Notes: a model not told the origin generated them from the sequence alone. 64,000 bases of DNA from Pararhizobium_B sp963838155 (GCA_963838155.1 CAWIQE010000038.1:156979-220978), one strand, 5' to 3'; positions 8,571 to 17,769 are shown, numbered from the stretch's first letter. Translations and numbers: made by a program.

Positions 8571-9115
8571 CAGGCGTCCTCCCCCGGCGTCGCCCCGTGG
8601 CTGAGCGCCTGGTGTTCGACCGAATGCCCGTGCATGACGTCGCTCCAGTATTCCGGCAGGCTGAGGAGTTCCGCGATTATGAACAGAAGGGAACCGATCG
8701 GGATGACCGATTGCGTCACCGAGACCGGGACCCAGGTGAGGCTGACGAGCGTCTCCCCCTGGAGGATCTGGAGCACCGCCTGCCCCGACCAGCCGAGCAG
8801 GCCGAAGAAGAGGAGCACCAGGCATTCGGCCACCACCACCGCGACGGCCCGCAGCCGCAGGGGCAGCCGCAGCAGCACGTCGTCGAAGCCGATATGGGAC
8901 CGCCTGAGCGCGGCGAGCGCCGCCCCGTAATAGGTGAGCCAGGCGAGCAGCACCGAGGCGATCTCGTCGTACCACGACAGCGAGGCGCCGAGCTTGCGGT
9001 AGATCACCGCCACGACGACGACGGTCGTGAGCACGACCATCAGGGCGATGACGATCCAGCTCAGGACCTCGCCGAATAGTGTAGCTGCCCGCTTCAAGGC
9101 TCCTCCGATCTGCAC
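8570..9115 (-). CDS. dctQ: TRAP transporter small permease (DctQ)
   Basis: 181 residues with four predicted helices and the DctQ landmarks SLSWYDEIASVLLAWLTYYGAALA and RRSHIGFD. It pairs with the adjacent large permease. The GTG at 9115 has no clear ribosome site; a TTG at 9097 preceded by GGAGGA gives a protein starting KRAATLFGE that fits the family better at the N-terminus, so the true start may be there. Located between DctP (90 nt away) and DctM. Confidence 0.92.
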   Translation of the reverse strand: MQIGGALKRAATLFGEVLSWIVIALMVVLTTVVVVAVIYRKLGASLSWYDEIASVLLAWLTYYGAALAALRRSHIGFDDVLLRLPLRLRAVAVVVAECLVLLFFGLLGWSGQAVLQILQGETLVSLTWVPVSVTQSVIPIGSLLFIIAELLSLPEYWSDVMHGHSVEHQALSHGATPGEDA

Positions 9116-9205
9116 GGCCGTACGTAGGATAGAGTCAGGATGACGGCGGCGCCTCCATCGCCGCCGTCGGGACGGATCCGGCGCCGCGCGGGCGCCGGGT
9201 CCCTC

Positions 9206-10177
9206 CTATTTCGCCAGCGACTGGATCTGATCGATCAGCTTCTGGCCGCCGTCGACCTGCTTGCCGTATTCCTCGTAGATCGGCTTGGACGCGTCGATGA
9301 AGGCCTGCTTGTCCGGCTCGTTGACCTTGACTCCCGCCTTCTTGACGACGTCGATCAGGCTGTTGTCCATCTCCGCCGACTTCTTGTAGGCGAAGTCGCT
9401 GGCCGACTTGGCGCATTCCGAGACGGTCGACTTGATGTCGTCCGGCCACTTCTTCCACTGGTTGACCGAGGTCACCAGATAGGCCGGCGAATAGACGTGG
9501 CCGGTCATGGACAGGTACTTCTGCACCTCCTGGAACTTGCCGGACACGATCTGCGCCAGCGGGTTCTCCTGGCCGTCGATGACGCCGGTCTTCAAGGCGG
9601 TGAAGACTTCCGAGAAGGCCATCGGCGTCGGGTTTGCGCCGTAGCTGCGGAACATCTTGACGCGCCATTCGCCCTTCGGCGTGCGCAGCTTGATGCCCTT
9701 GAGGTCCGCCGGCTTGTTGATCGGCCGGACGTTGTTGGTGATCTGCCGGAAGCCGTTCTCCCAGAAGCCGAGCAGCTCGTAGCCCTTCTTCTGCGCCGCA
9801 TCGACGAAGACGTTGCCCATCTGGTCGCGGACCTTGCGCATGTGGTCGCGGTCCTTGATCAGATAGGGCATCTCGAAGACGCCGAAGGTCGGGGACACCG
9901 AACTCATGATCGACGAGGGGATCGAGAAGGCGATCTGGCCGAGCTTGAGCTTCTGCAGCATCGTCTCGTCGTTGCCGAGCTGCGACGAGCCGTAGACCTC
10001 GACCTTGGCCTTGTCGCCGAACTTGCCGTTGGCGCATTCGGCGAAGTTGTTCGCGGTCGCCTCGTAGAGGGAACCCGGGTCGGCGACGTGACCGAGCTTC
10101 AGGACCGTCTGTGCGTTGGCCCCCGTGGCGCCGGCCGCGATCAGTGCGAGGCCTGACAGGAATGCCTTGGTTTTCAT
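9206..10177 (-). CDS. dctP: TRAP transporter substrate-binding protein (DctP)
   Basis: 323 residues. A signal peptide ends at GANA-Q near residue 22. The body shows the DctP fold: VLKLGHVADPGSLYEATANNFA, SSQLGNDETMLQKLKLG, and the ligand-contact region KGIKLRTPKGEWRVKMFRSYGANPTPMAFSEVFTALKTGVIDGQENP with the conserved Arg that binds a carboxylate. It delivers the ligand to DctQM from the periplasm. A strong GGGAGGAAA ribosome site precedes the ATG. As the first TRAP gene it is probably expressed from a promoter in the 96-nt gap or by read-through from the aminotransferase gene. Confidence 0.95.
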   Translation of the reverse strand: MKTKAFLSGLALIAAGATGANAQTVLKLGHVADPGSLYEATANNFAECANGKFGDKAKVEVYGSSQLGNDETMLQKLKLGQIAFSIPSSIMSSVSPTFGVFEMPYLIKDRDHMRKVRDQMGNVFVDAAQKKGYELLGFWENGFRQITNNVRPINKPADLKGIKLRTPKGEWRVKMFRSYGANPTPMAFSEVFTALKTGVIDGQENPLAQIVSGKFQEVQKYLSMTGHVYSPAYLVTSVNQWKKWPDDIKSTVSECAKSASDFAYKKSAEMDNSLIDVVKKAGVKVNEPDKQAFIDASKPIYEEYGKQVDGGQKLIDQIQSLAK

Positions 10178-10273
10178 CGTACTTTCCTCCCAATTCGAAC
10201 CGGAGCCGATGGCGATCCTCTCCGGCGGGTTCAGCGGGCGGCCGTCGGCCGCTCGCGGGGCCCTTCCGGCCGG

Positions 10274-11437
10274 TCAGCCGGAAAGGACGTCCATGGCGGC
10301 GCCCACGCCGCCCTTGGCGTGCGGCACCTTCGCGATCCCGAGACCCATCTCCACCCCTCCCAGCGTGCCGATGAGCGTCAGGTCGTTGAAATCGCCCAGG
10401 TGACCGATGCGGAACACCGTCCCGGCCAACTTGCCGAGACCCGCGCCGAGCGACATGTTGAAATGGTCGAGCACCGCGGCCCGGAACCGGTCCGCGTCGT
10501 GGCCCTCCGGCATGACGACGGCCGTCAGCGATCCCGAGTGCTGGTCCGCATCGGCGCAGAGCACCTCCAGCCCCCAGGCCTCGACCGCCGCGCGCGTGGC
10601 CCGGGCATGACGCTGGTGCCGGGCGAAGACGTGGTCGAGCCCCTCCTCGTGCAGCATGTCGATGGCCGTATCCAGCCCGTAGAGAAGGTTCGTCGCCGGC
10701 GTGTAGGGAAAGAAGCCGTTGGTGTTGACCGACAGCATCTCCTCCCAGCCCCAGTAGGACTTCGGCAGCCGGGCGTTCTTGCTCGCCGCCAGCGCCTTGT
10801 CGGAGACGGCGTTGAAGGAGAGGCCCGGCGGCAGCATCAGCCCCTTCTGCGACCCGGCGACGGTCACGTCGACGCCCCAGGCGTCGTGCCGGTAGTCGAT
10901 CGAGCCGAGCGAGGAGATCGTATCGACGAGAAAGAGCGCCGGATGGCCCGCGCCGTCGATGGCCTTCCGGATGTCCGCGATCGGCGCGACGCATCCCGTC
11001 GACGTCTCGTTGTGGACGACGCAGACGGCCTTGATCTCGTGGCCGGCGTCCTCTTCCAGCCTTGCGCGGATGGCCTGCGGATCCGCCGCGTGCCGCCAGT
11101 CGCCCGAGATGAACTCGGTCCTGAGACCGAGCTTCTCGGCGAGCTTCTTCCACAGCGATGCGAACTGGCCGCTCTCGTACATCAGCACCAGGTCGCCCGG
11201 CGACAGCGTGTTGACGAGCGCCGCCTCCCACGCCCCGGTCCCCGATGCCGGATAGATGACGACCGGGCTTTCCGTCTGGAAGATCGTGCGGATGCGCGTC
11301 AGGACCCGTTTCCCGAGCGCCTGGAACTCCGGCCCCCGGTGGTCGATCGTCGGCATGTCCATGGCGCGCAGGACGCGATCGGGAACGTTGGTCGGTCCCG
11401 GAATTTGCAGAAAGTGCCGGCCGGGCATGGTGTTCAC
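10274..11437 (-). CDS. Class V aminotransferase, serine/alanine/aspartate-glyoxylate type
   Basis: 387 residues from a GTG start placed after GGAGGAAAG. Landmarks of the glyoxylate aminotransferase subgroup are QIPGPTNVPDRVLRAMDMPTIDHRG, the substrate loop YPASGTGAWEAAL, VVHNETSTG, the aspartate segment LVDTISSLGS and the PLP-lysine site VAGSQKGLMLPPG. The family transfers an amino group from serine, alanine or aspartate to glyoxylate. No hydroxyaspartate-cycle partner genes are present, so a glycolate/glyoxylate role linked to the divergent 2-hydroxyacid dehydrogenase is more likely. A hairpin of CCGGC/GCCGG arms overlaps its stop codon. Confidence 0.88.
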   Translation of the reverse strand: MNTMPGRHFLQIPGPTNVPDRVLRAMDMPTIDHRGPEFQALGKRVLTRIRTIFQTESPVVIYPASGTGAWEAALVNTLSPGDLVLMYESGQFASLWKKLAEKLGLRTEFISGDWRHAADPQAIRARLEEDAGHEIKAVCVVHNETSTGCVAPIADIRKAIDGAGHPALFLVDTISSLGSIDYRHDAWGVDVTVAGSQKGLMLPPGLSFNAVSDKALAASKNARLPKSYWGWEEMLSVNTNGFFPYTPATNLLYGLDTAIDMLHEEGLDHVFARHQRHARATRAAVEAWGLEVLCADADQHSGSLTAVVMPEGHDADRFRAAVLDHFNMSLGAGLGKLAGTVFRIGHLGDFNDLTLIGTLGGVEMGLGIAKVPHAKGGVGAAMDVLSG

Positions 11438-11533
11438 GGGGCTTTCCTCCTTGGCGGGGGCCTCTTCCTCCGCCCCCGGGGGCGCGGAAGGAGCGGCCCG
11501 GACGGGCGGTGATCGCCTTCTTGATTTGCAATT

Positions 11534-11553
11534 GAATTATGAATTCATTATTC
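11534..11553. promoter_or_regulatory. Candidate regulator operator between the divergent genes
   Basis: GAATTATGAATTCATTATTC is a 20-bp inverted repeat with one mismatched pair, in the only AT-rich stretch between the aminotransferase (minus) and the FAD/Fe-S dehydrogenase (plus). It is placed where a regulator could control both. The GntR protein encoded at 14564 is the obvious candidate. Confidence 0.5.
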
Positions 11554-11598
11554 CTGTCAAGCCTGAGACGGACATTTCGAGAGAAACCGGCGGTTCCC

Positions 11599-14553
11599 AT
11601 GACTGAGACGTCCCGGCCCGGTCTCCAGCGTCGGCTGGAGCGAGAAGTGAAGGGCGAGGTGCGGTTCGACCGCTTCACCCGCGGGCGATACGCGACGGAT
11701 GCGTCGATCTACCAGATGATGCCGCTCGGCGTCGTGGTGCCGGCCTCCGCCGACGACATCGCCGCCGCGCTAGCGGCCGCCCGCGCGGAAGGGGTCTCCG
11801 TCACCATGCGCGGCGGCGGCACCTCCCAGTCCGGCCAGACGGTGGGCTCCGGCCTTGTCGTCGACACCTCCAGGCACCTCGACCGGCTGGTCGAGCTCGA
11901 CGTCGAGGGCCGGCGGGCGATCGTCGAGCCCGGCATCGTCCTCGACGACCTGAACCGGCTCCTCAAGCCGCACGGCCTGTGGTTCCCCGTCGACGTCTCC
12001 ACCGCCTCCCGCGCGACGATCGGCGGCATGGCCGCCAACAATTCCTGCGGGTCCCGCTCGCTCCGCTACGGCACGATGCGCGACAACACCCTGGCGATCG
12101 AGGCGATCCTCGCCGACGGGACGCGCTGCCGCTTCGCCGCGCCCGGCGACGCCGACGGCCCGCCGGAGACACTGATCGCAAGCCTCCTGGACCTCGGCCG
12201 CCGCGAGGCCGACGAGATCGCCGCCCGGTTTCCGAAGGTCCAGCGCCGGGTCGGCGGCTACAACCTCGATGCCCTCGTGCCGGAGGCCGGCCCCGTCAAT
12301 CTCTCCCACCTCCTCGTCGGCTCGGAAGGCACGCTCGCGCTCTCGACGGCCATCGAGATCCGGCTCTGGCCGCTGCCGCCGGCCCGCAAGATGCTCGGCG
12401 TCTGCCATTTCCCCACCTTCCGGTCCGCGATGGAGGCGGCCCGCCACATCGTCGCCCTCGGGCCCACCTCGGTCGAACTGATCGACGCAACGATGATCGC
12501 GCTCGCCCGCGACATCGACATGTACCGCCCGACGCTCGAGGCCTTCGTGCGCGGCGACCCGCAGGCGCTCCTCGTCACCGAATTCGCCGACGATCCCGAG
12601 GAGAACGAGCGCAAGATCGCCGCGCTCGAGGCGACCATGGGCGACCTCGGCTACGCCTTCGACAGAAAGGACGGCAAGCGGGAAGGCGGCGTGGTGCGCG
12701 TCGGCGACCCGGACCTGCAGACCGCCATCGCCGAGCTGCGCGCCGGCGGGCTCAACATCATGATGTCGATGCGCACGGAGGGAAAGCCGGTCTCCTTCGT
12801 CGAGGACTGCGCGGTGCCGCTCGAGCACCTTGCCGACTACACCGACCGGCTGACGGCGATCTTCGAGAAGCACGGCACGCGCGGCACATGGTACGCCCAC
12901 GCCTCCGTCGGCTGCCTGCACGTGCGCCCCGTCCTCAACATGAAGCTCGACAAGGACGCCCGGACGATGCGCGCCATCGCCGAGGAAGCCTTCGCCATGG
13001 TGCGCGAATACAAGGGGTCGCACTCCGGCGAGCACGGCGACGGCCTCGTGCGGTCGGAGTTCCACGAGACGATGTTCGGTTCGCGCATCGCCCGCGCCTT
13101 CGAGGAGGTCAAGCGGCTCTTCGACCCGGACAACGTCCTGAACCCGGGCAAGATCGTCCATCCCTCGCGCATGGACGACCGGACGCTGTTCCGCTACCCG
13201 CCGGGCTACCGGGCGATCGACGTGAAGACCGGCTTCGACTGGTCGGCATGGCCCGGCGCGTCGGGCGGCTTCCAGGGAGCCGTCGAGATGTGCAACAACA
13301 ACGGCGCCTGCCGCAAGCACGCCGGGGGCACCATGTGCCCGAGCTACCGCGCGACGCGCGACGAACGCGACGTCACCCGCGGGCGCGCGAACAGCCTGCG
13401 CCTCGCGCTGACCGGCCAGCTCGGTCCCGATGCCCTCGTTTCCGACGCGATGATGGAGACCCTGAAGCTCTGCGTCTCCTGCAAGGCCTGCCGCCGGGAA
13501 TGCCCGACCGGGGTCGACATGGCGAAGATGAAGACCGAGGTGCTCTACCAGCGGAACAGGAAGACCGGGCTCGGCCGGCGGGAGAGGCTGATCTCGGACC
13601 TGCCGCACCACGCGCCCCTGATCGCGCGGCTCGGGCCGCTGGTCGGCATGGTGAACGCCCTTCCGCCGCTGCGCGGCCTGTCGGAACGCCTGACCGGCCT
13701 TTCGCGACGGCGCTCGCTGCCCCGCATTTCGGGCCGGCCCTTCCGCGACCGCGAGGCGAAGGGCGCCCCCGGCGCCGGGAAAGGCACGGTCCTCCTGTTC
13801 GCCGACACCTTCGGGCGCTGGTTCGAGCCGCAGACGCTGCGCTCGGCCGTCAGGGTGCTTTCGGCCGGCGGATACGCCGTCGAGCCCGCCCAGGCGACGG
13901 ACGACGGCCGCCCGCTGTGCTGCGGCCGCACCTTCCTCGCCGCCGGCCGCATCGACGAGGCGCGGGAGGAGGCCCGCCGCACCCTCCAGGCCGTGCTGCC
14001 GCGAATCCGGGAAGGCGCCGTCCTCGTCGGCCTCGAACCCTCCTGCCTCCTGACCATGCGCGACGAGTTCCTGTCGCTGCTTCCGGGGGAGGACGCCCGC
14101 CTCCTGTCCCGGCAGGCGCTGCTCATGGAGGAATTCCTCATGCGCGAGCAGGAGCGCGGCACGCTCGAACTCGCCCTGCAGCCGGTCGAAGGCAGCGCAC
14201 TCCTTCACGGCCACTGCCACCAGAAATCCTTCGGCGCCGTCAAGGCGGTGGAGAACGCGCTGAAGCTCGTTCCGGGCCTCGCCGTGGAGACGGTCGATTC
14301 CGGCTGCTGCGGCATGGCGGGGGCATTCGGCTACGATCCCGAGACGATCGACGTCTCCTTCCGGATGGGCGAGATGTCGCTGCTGCCGGCCGTGCGCGCC
14401 AGCGCCGCCGATACCGTCGTCGTGGCCGACGGAACGTCCTGCCGGCACCAGATCGCCGACGGCACCGGCCGGACGGCGCGCCATGCCGTGGAAGTTCTGG
14501 CCGGCGCGTTGCATAATCGAAAGCGGGAGACCGGGCCACGACCCGGCTCATGA
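11599..14553 (+). CDS. Fused FAD-binding and Fe-S oxidoreductase (D-2-hydroxyacid dehydrogenase type)
   Basis: 984 residues, two enzymes in one chain. Residues about 40-220 form the FAD_binding_4 domain (MRGGGTSQSGQTVGSG, IGGMAANNSCGSRSLRYG). About 260-540 is the FAD-oxidase C-terminal domain (VGSEGTLAL, HSGEHGDGL, LFDPDNVLNPGKI). The second half carries ferredoxin-like clusters (CVSCKACRRECP near 635) and two Cys-Cys-Gly domains (CCGRTF, HCHQK, SGCCGMAG). Such proteins oxidise D-lactate, D-2-hydroxyglutarate or glycolate-like acids and pass electrons to the quinone pool. The ATG at 11599 fits the family; the frame opens at 11539 without support. It is followed 10 nt later by its GntR gene. 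Confidence 0.92.
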   Translation: MTETSRPGLQRRLEREVKGEVRFDRFTRGRYATDASIYQMMPLGVVVPASADDIAAALAAARAEGVSVTMRGGGTSQSGQTVGSGLVVDTSRHLDRLVELDVEGRRAIVEPGIVLDDLNRLLKPHGLWFPVDVSTASRATIGGMAANNSCGSRSLRYGTMRDNTLAIEAILADGTRCRFAAPGDADGPPETLIASLLDLGRREADEIAARFPKVQRRVGGYNLDALVPEAGPVNLSHLLVGSEGTLALSTAIEIRLWPLPPARKMLGVCHFPTFRSAMEAARHIVALGPTSVELIDATMIALARDIDMYRPTLEAFVRGDPQALLVTEFADDPEENERKIAALEATMGDLGYAFDRKDGKREGGVVRVGDPDLQTAIAELRAGGLNIMMSMRTEGKPVSFVEDCAVPLEHLADYTDRLTAIFEKHGTRGTWYAHASVGCLHVRPVLNMKLDKDARTMRAIAEEAFAMVREYKGSHSGEHGDGLVRSEFHETMFGSRIARAFEEVKRLFDPDNVLNPGKIVHPSRMDDRTLFRYPPGYRAIDVKTGFDWSAWPGASGGFQGAVEMCNNNGACRKHAGGTMCPSYRATRDERDVTRGRANSLRLALTGQLGPDALVSDAMMETLKLCVSCKACRRECPTGVDMAKMKTEVLYQRNRKTGLGRRERLISDLPHHAPLIARLGPLVGMVNALPPLRGLSERLTGLSRRRSLPRISGRPFRDREAKGAPGAGKGTVLLFADTFGRWFEPQTLRSAVRVLSAGGYAVEPAQATDDGRPLCCGRTFLAAGRIDEAREEARRTLQAVLPRIREGAVLVGLEPSCLLTMRDEFLSLLPGEDARLLSRQALLMEEFLMREQERGTLELALQPVEGSALLHGHCHQKSFGAVKAVENALKLVPGLAVETVDSGCCGMAGAFGYDPETIDVSFRMGEMSLLPAVRASAADTVVVADGTSCRHQIADGTGRTARHAVEVLAGALHNRKRETGPRPGS

Positions 14554-14563
14554 GGACGAGACG

Positions 14564-15286
14564 ATGACGATGGACGGGGCTGTGAGAATCGAATCGCTCG
14601 CGAGGCCGGCACTGGCGGTGGAGCTGACCGACCGCCTGCGAAGCATGATCCTCGAAGGCGAGCTCGGGGCCGGGCAAAAGATCCCCGAACGGATGCTGAC
14701 GGAACGCTTCGGCGTCTCGCGCACGCCCGTCCGGGAGGCCGTCAAGGTGCTCGCCGCCGAGGGCCTCGTCCTCCTCGTGCAGAACCGCGGGGCCGTGGTC
14801 GCCGAACTGACCGTCTCCGAACTCGAGGAGGTGTTTCCCGTGATCGCCGCGCTCGAAGGCGTCGCCGGCGAGCTTGCCTGCCTCAACGCCGACGACGACG
14901 AGATCGCCGAAATCCGGCGCATGAACGACGAAATGCACCGCGCGTTCGACGCGGGCGACCGTCCGCTCTATTTCACCCTGAACCAGCGCATCCATTCCGC
15001 CATCCTGGCGGCCGCCCGCAACGCGACGCTCTCGAACCAGCACCAGATCGTCGCGCGGCGCGCCAACAGGGCACGCTACCAGGCCAACCTGACCCGCAGC
15101 CGGTGGCGTCAGGCGCTGGCCGAGCACGATGCCATCATCGAGGCGCTGGAGGCGAGGGACGCGGCGCGGCTCGGCACGCTCATGAAGGAGCATCTCGAGC
15201 ACAAGCTCGAGTCGCTGAAGCCGCACATCGCCGGAAGCGGCGCCGTCGAGGGCGCCGCCGAAGCCGATCGGAAACAATCCGGATGA
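14564..15286 (+). CDS. GntR-family regulator, FCD subfamily
   Basis: About 240 residues. The winged helix spans about 15-80 (LRSMILEGELGAGQKIPERMLTERFGVSRTPVREAVKVLAAEGLV). An all-helical FCD effector domain follows, with the metal-ligand pattern D/H: NQRIHSAILAAA and AEHDAIIEALEARD. FCD regulators usually bind small carboxylates. ATG at 14564 is preceded by GAGGA. It probably controls the hydroxyacid dehydrogenase, the aldehyde dehydrogenase and the divergent aminotransferase/TRAP genes through the palindrome at 11534. Confidence 0.92.
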   Translation: MTMDGAVRIESLARPALAVELTDRLRSMILEGELGAGQKIPERMLTERFGVSRTPVREAVKVLAAEGLVLLVQNRGAVVAELTVSELEEVFPVIAALEGVAGELACLNADDDEIAEIRRMNDEMHRAFDAGDRPLYFTLNQRIHSAILAAARNATLSNQHQIVARRANRARYQANLTRSRWRQALAEHDAIIEALEARDAARLGTLMKEHLEHKLESLKPHIAGSGAVEGAAEADRKQSG

Positions 15287-15338
15287 CGCGGCCGTTGGGC
15301 AGCGGAGATCCGGGACACGAAACGAAGGAGGCTCAATA

Positions 15339-16847
15339 ATGTACGAACCCCATGGCAAGCACCTCATCGCCGGCGAGTGGATCGCCACCGAGAAGACGTT
15401 CCGCTCCGAGCCGGCGCATGGCGACGCCCACGATTTCTCCGTCGGCACCGTCGATCTCGTCGACCGGGCCTGCGAGGCCGCCGAGGAGGCGTTCTGGACC
15501 TACGGCTATTCGAGCCGGGAGGAGCGCGCCGCCTTCCTCGAGGCCATAGCCGACGAGATCGAGTCGCGCGGCGCCGACATCACCGCCATCGGCACCTCGG
15601 AGACCGGGCTGCCGGCCGGACGGCTCGACGGCGAACGCGGCCGCACGACCGGCCAGCTGCGCCTCTTCGCCGACCACATCCGCAAGGGCGACTATCTGGA
15701 CCGCCGGCACGATGCCGCCCAGCCCGACCGCAAGCCGGCGCCGCGTCCGGACCTGCGCGCCATGCAGCGTCCGATCGGCCCGGTCGCCGTCTTCGGCGCC
15801 TCCAACTTCCCCCTCGCCTTCTCGACCGCCGGCGGCGACACCGCGGCCGCGCTCGCGGCCGGCTGCCCGGTCGTGGTCAAGGGCCACTCCGCCCACCCCG
15901 GCACCGGCGAGATCGTCGCCGAGGCCATCCATGCCGCCGTATCGCGCTGCAAGATGCCGGCCGGCGTCTTCAGCCTGGTGCAGGGCGGCAACCGCGAGGT
16001 CGGCCAGGCGCTGGTCCAGCATCCGCGCATCAAGGCGGTCGGCTTCACCGGCTCCCTCGGCGGAGGCCGCGCGCTCTACGATTTGTGCGCCGCCCGTCCC
16101 GAGCCGATCCCCTTCTTCGGTGAGCTCGGCTCCGTCAATCCGATGTTCCTCCTGCCGGAGGCGGTTGCCGCCCGCGGCGGCGAGATCGCCAAGGGCTGGG
16201 CCGGGTCGCTGTCGCTCGGAGCCGGCCAGTTCTGCACCAATCCCGGCATCGCGGTCGTCCGCGAGGACCAGGCCGACGCCATCGCCGAAGCCGCCGCCGC
16301 GGCGCTTTCCGACGTCGGCGAGCAGGTTATGCTGACCGACGGCATCGCCAGCGCCTACCGCAAGGGCCGCGACCGCATCGCCGGCGGGCACGGCGTGCGC
16401 GAGGTGCTCTCCTCGGTCTGCGACATGCGCAACGCCACCCCCTATCTCTACCGGGTTTCGGGCGCCGACTGGCTGGCCAATTCCAAACTCGGCGAGGAGG
16501 TCTTCGGGCCGCTCGGCCTGATCGTCACGGCGAAGGACGACGACGAGATGATCGAGATAGCCCGCAGCCTGGAAGGGCAGCTCACCTGCACGCTGCATCT
16601 CGACGACGGCGACGCCCGCCTCGGGCGGCAGCTCCTCGCCGTGCTCGAACGCAAGGCCGGCAGGGTGCTCGCGAACGGCTTCCCGACCGGGGTCGAGGTG
16701 TGCGATTCGATGGTCCACGGCGGCCCCTACCCGGCGTCGACGAATTTCGGCGCCACCTCGGTGGGCACGCTGTCGATCCGTCGCTTCCTGCGGCCGGTCT
16801 GCTACCAGAACATCCCGACGGCGCTGCTGCCCGAGGACCTCGCCTGA
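15339..16847 (+). CDS. Alpha-ketoglutaric semialdehyde (2,5-dioxovalerate) dehydrogenase
   Basis: 502 residues, NAD(P)-dependent aldehyde dehydrogenase. The subgroup signature is clear: RPIGPVAVFGASNFPLAFSTAGGDTAAALAAGCPVVVKGH, then the catalytic glutamate in FFGELGSVNP and the catalytic cysteine in LGAGQFCTNPG, with the family end ANGFPTGVEVCDSMVHGGPYPAST. These enzymes make 2-oxoglutarate from its semialdehyde in oxidative pathways for pentoses, hexaric acids or hydroxyproline. A GAAGGAGG ribosome site precedes the ATG. It lies 52 nt after gntR, on the same strand, and faces the threonate-dehydrogenase-like gene. Confidence 0.9.
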   Translation: MYEPHGKHLIAGEWIATEKTFRSEPAHGDAHDFSVGTVDLVDRACEAAEEAFWTYGYSSREERAAFLEAIADEIESRGADITAIGTSETGLPAGRLDGERGRTTGQLRLFADHIRKGDYLDRRHDAAQPDRKPAPRPDLRAMQRPIGPVAVFGASNFPLAFSTAGGDTAAALAAGCPVVVKGHSAHPGTGEIVAEAIHAAVSRCKMPAGVFSLVQGGNREVGQALVQHPRIKAVGFTGSLGGGRALYDLCAARPEPIPFFGELGSVNPMFLLPEAVAARGGEIAKGWAGSLSLGAGQFCTNPGIAVVREDQADAIAEAAAAALSDVGEQVMLTDGIASAYRKGRDRIAGGHGVREVLSSVCDMRNATPYLYRVSGADWLANSKLGEEVFGPLGLIVTAKDDDEMIEIARSLEGQLTCTLHLDDGDARLGRQLLAVLERKAGRVLANGFPTGVEVCDSMVHGGPYPASTNFGATSVGTLSIRRFLRPVCYQNIPTALLPEDLA

Positions 16848-16860
16848 GGCGACGCGGGCC

Positions 16861-17769
16861 TCACGTCTTCGCCTCCGGCAGCTCGATGCCGGCGTAGTTC
16901 CGGATCACGGCGGCGTCGTCCCTGCCGCCGTATCCGGCATTGCTCGCGTTGACGAACATGCTGTGGGCGAGCGCGGCGAGCGGCAGGGGAAACTTCAGCG
17001 CCCGGCCGGTCTCGCCGACGAGCCCCAGATCCTTGACGAAGATGTCGACGCTCGAGCGCGGCGTGTAGTCTCCCTCGATGACATGCGGCATGCGGTTTTC
17101 GAACATCCACGAATTGCCCGCCGCGTTGGTCACCACCTCGTACATCGTCTCCAGCGGAATGCCCGCCCGCGCCGCGAGCGCCATGGCCTCCGCCGCGACC
17201 GCGATGTGGACGCCCGCCAGCAGCTGGTGCACGATCTTGACGGTCGCGCCCTGGCCGATTTCCGTACCGATCTCGAAGACTTTCGCCGCGACGGCGTCCA
17301 GCACCGGCGCGAGCTTGGCGAACGTCTCCGGTGCTCCGGCCGCCATGACGGTCATTTCCCCCGCCGCCGCCTTCACCGGGCCGCCTGAAACGGGCGCGTC
17401 GAGCATGTCCAGGCCGCGCTCGGCGAGGCGGCCGTGGATGTCGCGGGCGTCCGCCGCCGAGACGGTCGCCGACAGCATGACGGGCGTGCCGGGTTTCAGG
17501 TATTGCGCGATGCCCCGCTCCCCGAACAGCGCATCGCGGCATTGCCGCGCGTCGACCGTCAGCACCACCACGGCGTCGAGCCGTTCGGCGAACTCCGCCC
17601 CGTCCCGGCCGACGCCCGCCGCTCCCGCTTTCCCGAGGTCTTCGAGCGCATCCGCGCGCGGATCGATGCCGTAGGTGCCGAGACCCTTCGCGATGCAGGA
17701 TTTCGCCGCCCCCATGCCCATCGATCCGAGACCGATGACGGCGACGTGGTAGTTTCGATCGCTGGCCAA
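16861..17769 (-). CDS. NAD-binding 3-hydroxyacid dehydrogenase, L-threonate dehydrogenase-like
   Basis: About 302 residues, beta-hydroxyacid dehydrogenase family. Visible are the Rossmann motif VIGLGSMGMGAA, the substrate segment DAPVSGGPVKAAAGEMTVM, the catalytic-lysine segment ATVKIVHQLLAGVH and the C-terminal NSWMFENRMPHVIEGDYTPRSSVDIFVKDLGLV, which is characteristic of LtnD. LtnD oxidises L-threonate to 2-oxotetronate. No ATG fits; a TTG at 17769 with AGGGAGAG 6 nt upstream gives the expected N-terminus (ASDRNYHVAVIG). No other threonate-pathway genes (kinase, aldolase, isomerase) are seen here, so the substrate is only suggested. Confidence 0.85.
   Translation of the reverse strand: MASDRNYHVAVIGLGSMGMGAAKSCIAKGLGTYGIDPRADALEDLGKAGAAGVGRDGAEFAERLDAVVVLTVDARQCRDALFGERGIAQYLKPGTPVMLSATVSAADARDIHGRLAERGLDMLDAPVSGGPVKAAAGEMTVMAAGAPETFAKLAPVLDAVAAKVFEIGTEIGQGATVKIVHQLLAGVHIAVAAEAMALAARAGIPLETMYEVVTNAAGNSWMFENRMPHVIEGDYTPRSSVDIFVKDLGLVGETGRALKFPLPLAALAHSMFVNASNAGYGGRDDAAVIRNYAGIELPEAKT

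Noticed and set aside
6645..8930. Open frame of 761 codons on the plus strand over the TRAP genes
   Set aside because: Asp/Arg/His-rich low-complexity translation typical of antisense frames; DctM, DctQ and crotonase are unambiguous on the other strand.
11770..14514. Open frame of 914 codons antisense to the FAD/Fe-S dehydrogenase
   Set aside because: Mirror frame of a GC-rich gene; no recognisable motif, while the plus-strand product has all expected FAD and Fe-S motifs.
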